Origin: CAYTTA01 sp964440655
Lineage (GTDB): Bacteria > Bacteroidota > Rhodothermia > Balneolales > Balneolaceae
Length of the DNA: 18,558 nt
Direction of reading: 5' to 3'
Assembly (NCBI GenBank): GCA_964440655.1
Contig: CAYTTA010000051.1
Span: 1-18,558 of the forward strand
Shown here: piece by piece, positions 15,801-18,558 of the stretch
How positions within the stretch are numbered: the stretch's first letter is position 1
Layout: every line of letters starts with the position of its first letter
The notes under the pieces: generated by a model
What the model was told of the DNA's origin: nothing
Seen by the model: the letters and a program-made list of their open reading frames with translations, nothing else
The model's database searches: none
Position numbers and translations under genes: made by a program

Positions 15801-16429
15801 GCCTGCACTACGCCAGGCTGGAACTGGCAACCATCCTGCAGGCGCTGGCCGAAGCGCGCAACGGCGAAGCCCTCACCCGCATCTGGGACGCCGTGCCACG
15901 TGGGCAGAAGCGGACCGACGCGCTGGTTGCCGCCTATGTGCAGCGCGCCATCGAACTCGACGATGTCGATGCCTCGACGCTGATCGAGGCGCAACTCAAG
16001 CAGGAATGGAACGAGGACCTGATCCGCCAGTACGGCCGCCTGCGTCAGGCCAGTCCCGGACGCCGGCTCAAGCAGGCCGATGCCTGGCGTGCCACGCACG
16101 AGGACAGCGTCGGTCTGAACATCACCCTGGCGCGCCTGCACCTGGCACTGGGTGAAAGCAGCCAGGCAGAAGAGTTTCTCGGCCATGCCCTGGCCCTGGA
16201 CAGCGACAGTGAAGCCTGGGAGCTGATGGCCGACATCGCCGAGCGCCAGCAGCAGCCCGAGCGCGCACGCGTCGCCCTCGGCAACGTGCTGCGCAGCCGT
16301 CGCGGCGAGTCACCGCTGCCGTTGCCGGCCGGCACGCCGCGCGCCGGCCATCTCGGCCTGTTCGCCGCCAGCGAGAAGCGCGGCGAACACGGCTTCCCGC
16401 AACTGCCTGAAGATCCCGGCACACCGTAG
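15791..16429 (+). CDS. hemY: HemY-type TPR membrane protein, C-terminal part
   Basis: About 212 residues of the C-terminal, periplasmic TPR half of HemY, the inner-membrane protein usually encoded after hemD and hemX in Gammaproteobacteria. The frame is already open at 15,782 (reading LLDGLHYARLELATILQAL) and is cut by the contig join. Diagnostic segments are IWDAVPRGQKRTDALVAAYV, a SerThr/Asp-rich helical pair LIEAQLKQEWNEDLIRQYG, GLNITLARLHLALGESSQAEEFLGHAL (a TPR), and AWELMADIAERQQQPERARVAL (a second TPR), in the same order as the E. coli HemY C-terminus as I recall it. Despite the name it is not protoporphyrinogen oxidase; its role in the haem pathway is not well defined. The stop TAG is at 16,427-16,429. 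Confidence 0.72.
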   Translation: MLDGLHYARLELATILQALAEARNGEALTRIWDAVPRGQKRTDALVAAYVQRAIELDDVDASTLIEAQLKQEWNEDLIRQYGRLRQASPGRRLKQADAWRATHEDSVGLNITLARLHLALGESSQAEEFLGHALALDSDSEAWELMADIAERQQQPERARVALGNVLRSRRGESPLPLPAGTPRAGHLGLFAASEKRGEHGFPQLPEDPGTP

Positions 16430-16505
16430 ACAGCGGCCTGGCGGCCGCAGCGGGCAGCAAGCTACCCGCCTATAAAAGCGCGTTGCGGTGACAACAGGGT
16501 GGCGG

Positions 16506-16631
16506 ATGCGCTCTTCGCTCTGGTCGGTACGTAGCTTGCTGAGCATGCTGTTGGCCGGGTGTGCCGCGGGTTTGACAGGGGATTGCGGGCGGTCGCGTTA
16601 CACCCGCGCAGGCGGGTGTCCAGTGGCGTAG
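16506..16631 (+). CDS. Doubtful small ORF with lipoprotein-type signal, running into a REP hairpin
   Basis: 41 codons from ATG 16,506 to TAG 16,629-16,631. The start reads MRSSLWSVRSLLSMLLAGC, with a good lipobox (LAGC, Cys at 19). The remaining 22 residues are arginine and glycine rich and are encoded partly by the REP hairpin at 16,600-16,619. AGGGTGG lies 8 to 14 bases before the ATG and a TATAAA at 16,471-16,476, without a clear -35 box. It may be a tiny lipoprotein, the start of a longer one interrupted by the repeat, or chance in GC-rich DNA. Confidence 0.25.
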   Translation: MRSSLWSVRSLLSMLLAGCAAGLTGDCGRSRYTRAGGCPVA

Positions 16632-16710
16632 CGGGACAGCCGGCACCGACGTGCTGCGGACAGGTTCTGGCGGGTCGCTGGATGCCCGCCTGCGCGGCAT
16701 GACGGGGTTG
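16594..16710. repeat. REPIN-like pair of inverted REP hairpins
   Basis: Two similar hairpin units face each other. In unit 1, ACACCCGC (16,600-16,607) pairs with GCGGGTGT (16,612-16,619). In unit 2, ATGCCCGC (16,682-16,689) pairs with GCGGCAT (16,694-16,700) with one bulged C. Read on the minus strand, unit 1 matches unit 2 on the plus strand around CTGG-ATGCCCGCCTGCGC. This layout and the wording are those of proteobacterial REP/REPIN elements, common between genes in Xanthomonadales and Pseudomonas. They sit between the 3' ends of two converging genes, a usual place for them. The rest of the 358-base gap (16,430-16,787) holds only the doubtful small ORF at 16,506. Confidence 0.75.
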
Positions 16711-16787
16711 GGGCTGCGGTGATGGCTGACAGCGGCCATGCCGCGCAGCGGGGAGCGGCTCCCCGCTGCAAAGAGGCGGCTGGCGGT

Positions 16788-18558
16788 TCAGCCGCGGGAG
16801 GTCTGTCGCAGTGCCGGGGCGACGGCGCGCGCCAGCGAGGACAGCTCCGGGTCCAGAGCCTCGTGCGCGCGCTGCTCGGCATTGAGGGCGGCGAACTCCA
16901 CCTTCTGCCGGAAGGCCGAGGAGATCGGCTGCCCGGTCTGCGTGTCATAGGCGCGNNNNNNNNNNGCGCACGCTCAGGTAGGCGGTGTAGGCGACATCGT
17001 GGCGGCCGTAGTAATTCAGGTCGCGACTGCCGATGGGCTCGGCGCGGACGATCACCACCACCCGGGCATGCCGGCGCGCGGCACGGATCAATGCCGCGGT
17101 CTCGCCACCGGACAGGCCGGGCACGGTTTCGGCATCGAGCAGGCGATGACCGGCACCGGAGAGGTGGTCTTCGATGCGCTGCTGCGCCGGCAGGCTGAGG
17201 GCGCTGTCGCCCTGGGCGATCACCACCACCCGCGGCGGCGGCGGCGGCTCGGCCGCAGCACGCGCCTGCGCCGGACGGCTGGGCGTCGGCGCCGTCTGTG
17301 CGGCGGTGGCCGTCGGCGTCGCCACGCTGGCGAGGGTCGCCGCCGACTGGCCATCGGTGGCTATTGGAGGCGTGCCGCCATCCGTCGCCGGACTGGCCGA
17401 CACAGCCAGTGTCTGCGTGCCCGTGGCGTCCGTGCCGGACACCGGCACCTGTGCGCCCGGCGCATCCTGCGCGGTGACGGCAGCAGCGGGATCCTGGCCG
17501 GACGCGACCGGCGGCGCGGCCGTCGAGGCATCGCCCTGGCTGCTGGCGGATGCGCCCGGCGACGCTGCGGTCAGGCTGCCCATCGGCACATCGCTGGCCT
17601 GGCTCGGCGACACCGGATTGCTGACCTTGCCGGCGACGAAACCGTCGCGGAAACCATTGGCGAAACCGCTGAAATAGTCGCGGAAGGCATAGCCGGTTCC
17701 GGCCAGAACCAGCGCCGCCAGGGCAAAGGCGGCCACCTTGCGCTGGCGCGGGGAAGCGGCCTGGGCCGCCACTGGCGGCCGCACCATGGTCGCATCCGGA
17801 TCATGCGCCGCCGGCGGGCGGTTGCCGCGCGGACGGGTGTCGGCGGCCTCGGCATCGGCACGCGAAACCACCGGCGGAGGCGTCGGCACCCGCGGCTGCG
17901 AAAGCGCGGCGATCACCGTCTGGCTGTCGCTGGGTGGCACGATGACCACCGACAGCGGCTTGCCGTTGGCGACCAACGGATGCTGCGCCAGATCTGCGGC
18001 AAGCTCGCGCGCACTCTGGTAGCGATCGTCCGGGTTCTTGGCGACCATCTTCGCCAGGATCGCCGCCGTCCGGTCATCCACTTCATCATTCAAGGTGTGG
18101 ATGTCAGGAATATTGGCGTTGACCACTTCCAGCATCAGACCCAGCGGGCTGTTGTCGGTGAACGGCATGCGGCCGCTGAGCATCTCGAACATCACGACAC
18201 CGAGGGAGAAGATGTCCGAGCGCGAATCGATCGGCAGGCCCTTGCAGATTTCCGGCGACACATAGCCGGGCGTGCCGATGAACTCGCCAGTGCCGGTGAG
18301 CTTCTGGCCCGGATCGTTGGCCGGCAGGGCGATGCCGAAGTCGGCAATGCGTACACGGCCCTTGGTGTCGACCAGGATGTTGCCGGGCTTGATGTCGCGA
18401 TGGATGACGCCGCGCTCGTGCGCGGTCGCCAGGCCTTGCGCGGTCTGCTGCAGGATCTTCAGCGTATCGGCCACCGGCAGCTTGCCGAGGCGGCGCAGCA
18501 TGCCACCCAGCGCCTCGCCTTCGACGAACTCCATGACGAAGAACGGCCGGCCGTTCTC
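16788..18558 (-). CDS. Transmembrane PknB-like Ser/Thr protein kinase, N-terminus outside window
   Basis: Hanks-type kinase with one membrane helix. The frame is open from base 18,558 (ENGRPFFVMEFVEGE), so the glycine loop and ATP-binding Lys lie beyond the window. From that edge: catalytic HRDIKPGN (53-60), DFG (73-75), GTPGYVSPE (95-103) and DSRSDIFSLG (111-120), so the visible catalytic core is intact. An Ala/Pro linker, then the membrane segment AAFALAALVLAGTGYAF, a repeat-like GFANGFRDGFVAG, a long Ala/Ser/Thr/Pro-rich low-complexity stretch, and a folded C-terminal domain (from RVVVIAQGDSALSLPAQQ) follow, probably extracytoplasmic. The frame reaches an apparent stop at 16,945 only because of the 10 Ns. 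Ignoring their length, it continues AYDTQTGQP and on for 54 residues to TGA at 16,788-16,790, ending ALRQTSRG. Signal and targets are unknown. It converges with hemY. Confidence 0.88.
16956..16965. other. Assembly gap (10 N) inside the kinase gene
   Basis: Exactly ten N, the size of a scaffolding placeholder. On the minus strand the bases before it end GTGCGC and those after begin CGCGCC. Joining them directly, or with a 3-base overlap, keeps the kinase frame (LSVRAYD with the overlap); the ten-base spacing does not. So the true missing length is a multiple of three, quite possibly zero or a small overlap. Confidence 0.9.

Noticed and set aside
15791..16186. N-terminal extension of the TolC-like protein reaching 16,186
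   Set aside because: The sequence is not TolC-like, has no signal peptide, and is exactly antisense to HemY coding sequence with a better family match.
15780..18558. Horizontal transfer of a gammaproteobacterial segment into the left genome
   Set aside because: Both boundary genes are truncated housekeeping-type genes, there is no mobility gene or attachment repeat, and a second assembly scar lies close by; mis-assembly explains it more simply.
1..18558. CRISPR arrays, tRNA or rRNA genes, riboswitches, insertion sequences, phage or defence genes
   Set aside because: Read for on both strands; no repeat-spacer pattern, no tRNA-like TTCRA arms in context, no transposase or integrase domains were found.

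Overview
The window joins two unrelated genomes. Bases 1 to about 15,790 have moderate G+C. Start codons mostly lack Shine-Dalgarno sequences, and the proteins look like those of the Bacteroidota/Balneolota/Rhodothermota group (inference from protein character; no search was possible). From about 15,790 to the end the DNA is visibly richer in G+C. It carries a HemY C-terminus, an inverted pair of REP-type hairpins and a Ser/Thr kinase, as expected of a gammaproteobacterium, probably Xanthomonadales. Two partial genes on opposite strands are cut at the join and no mobile element lies there, so a chimeric metagenome contig is the simplest explanation. A 10-base N run at 16,956-16,965 is a second assembly scar and breaks the kinase frame.

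Left part, plus strand: the C-terminus of a PfkB-family kinase, an RdgB/HAM1 (d)ITP pyrophosphatase 2 bases behind it, a sodium:solute symporter, and a secreted protein of a galactose-mutarotase-like family. The last gene is preceded by a marked palindrome and a direct repeat. A hairpin terminator at 3847-3874 ends this stretch and also serves the genes converging on it.

Minus strand, 3994-7716: purF, engB and serA, probably one operon (purF and engB overlap as TGATG; serA follows 25 bases later). A MauE/DoxX-type membrane protein diverges from purF and runs tail to tail, with a 32-base overlap, into the next unit.

Minus strand, 15,790 to 8260: a compact efflux operon in the order TolC-like outer membrane factor (cut by the join), lipoprotein membrane-fusion protein, ABC ATPase B, ABC ATPase A, two ABC-2 permeases, and a membrane-anchored alpha/beta hydrolase (Abhydrolase_9 type). 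The core matches the E. coli YbhGFSR / YhiI-RbbA-YhhJ plan, but the two nucleotide-binding domains are separate proteins. ATPase B lacks the usual Q-loop glutamine and H-loop histidine.

Right part: HemY C-terminus (plus), a 358-base intergenic region holding a doubtful small lipoprotein ORF and a REPIN-like inverted repeat, then a Ser/Thr kinase with one membrane segment (minus), whose N-terminus lies beyond the window. I found no convincing new multi-gene system. The points most worth following are the degenerate ATPase B, the hydrolase tied to the exporter, and the operator-like site before the mutarotase-like gene.
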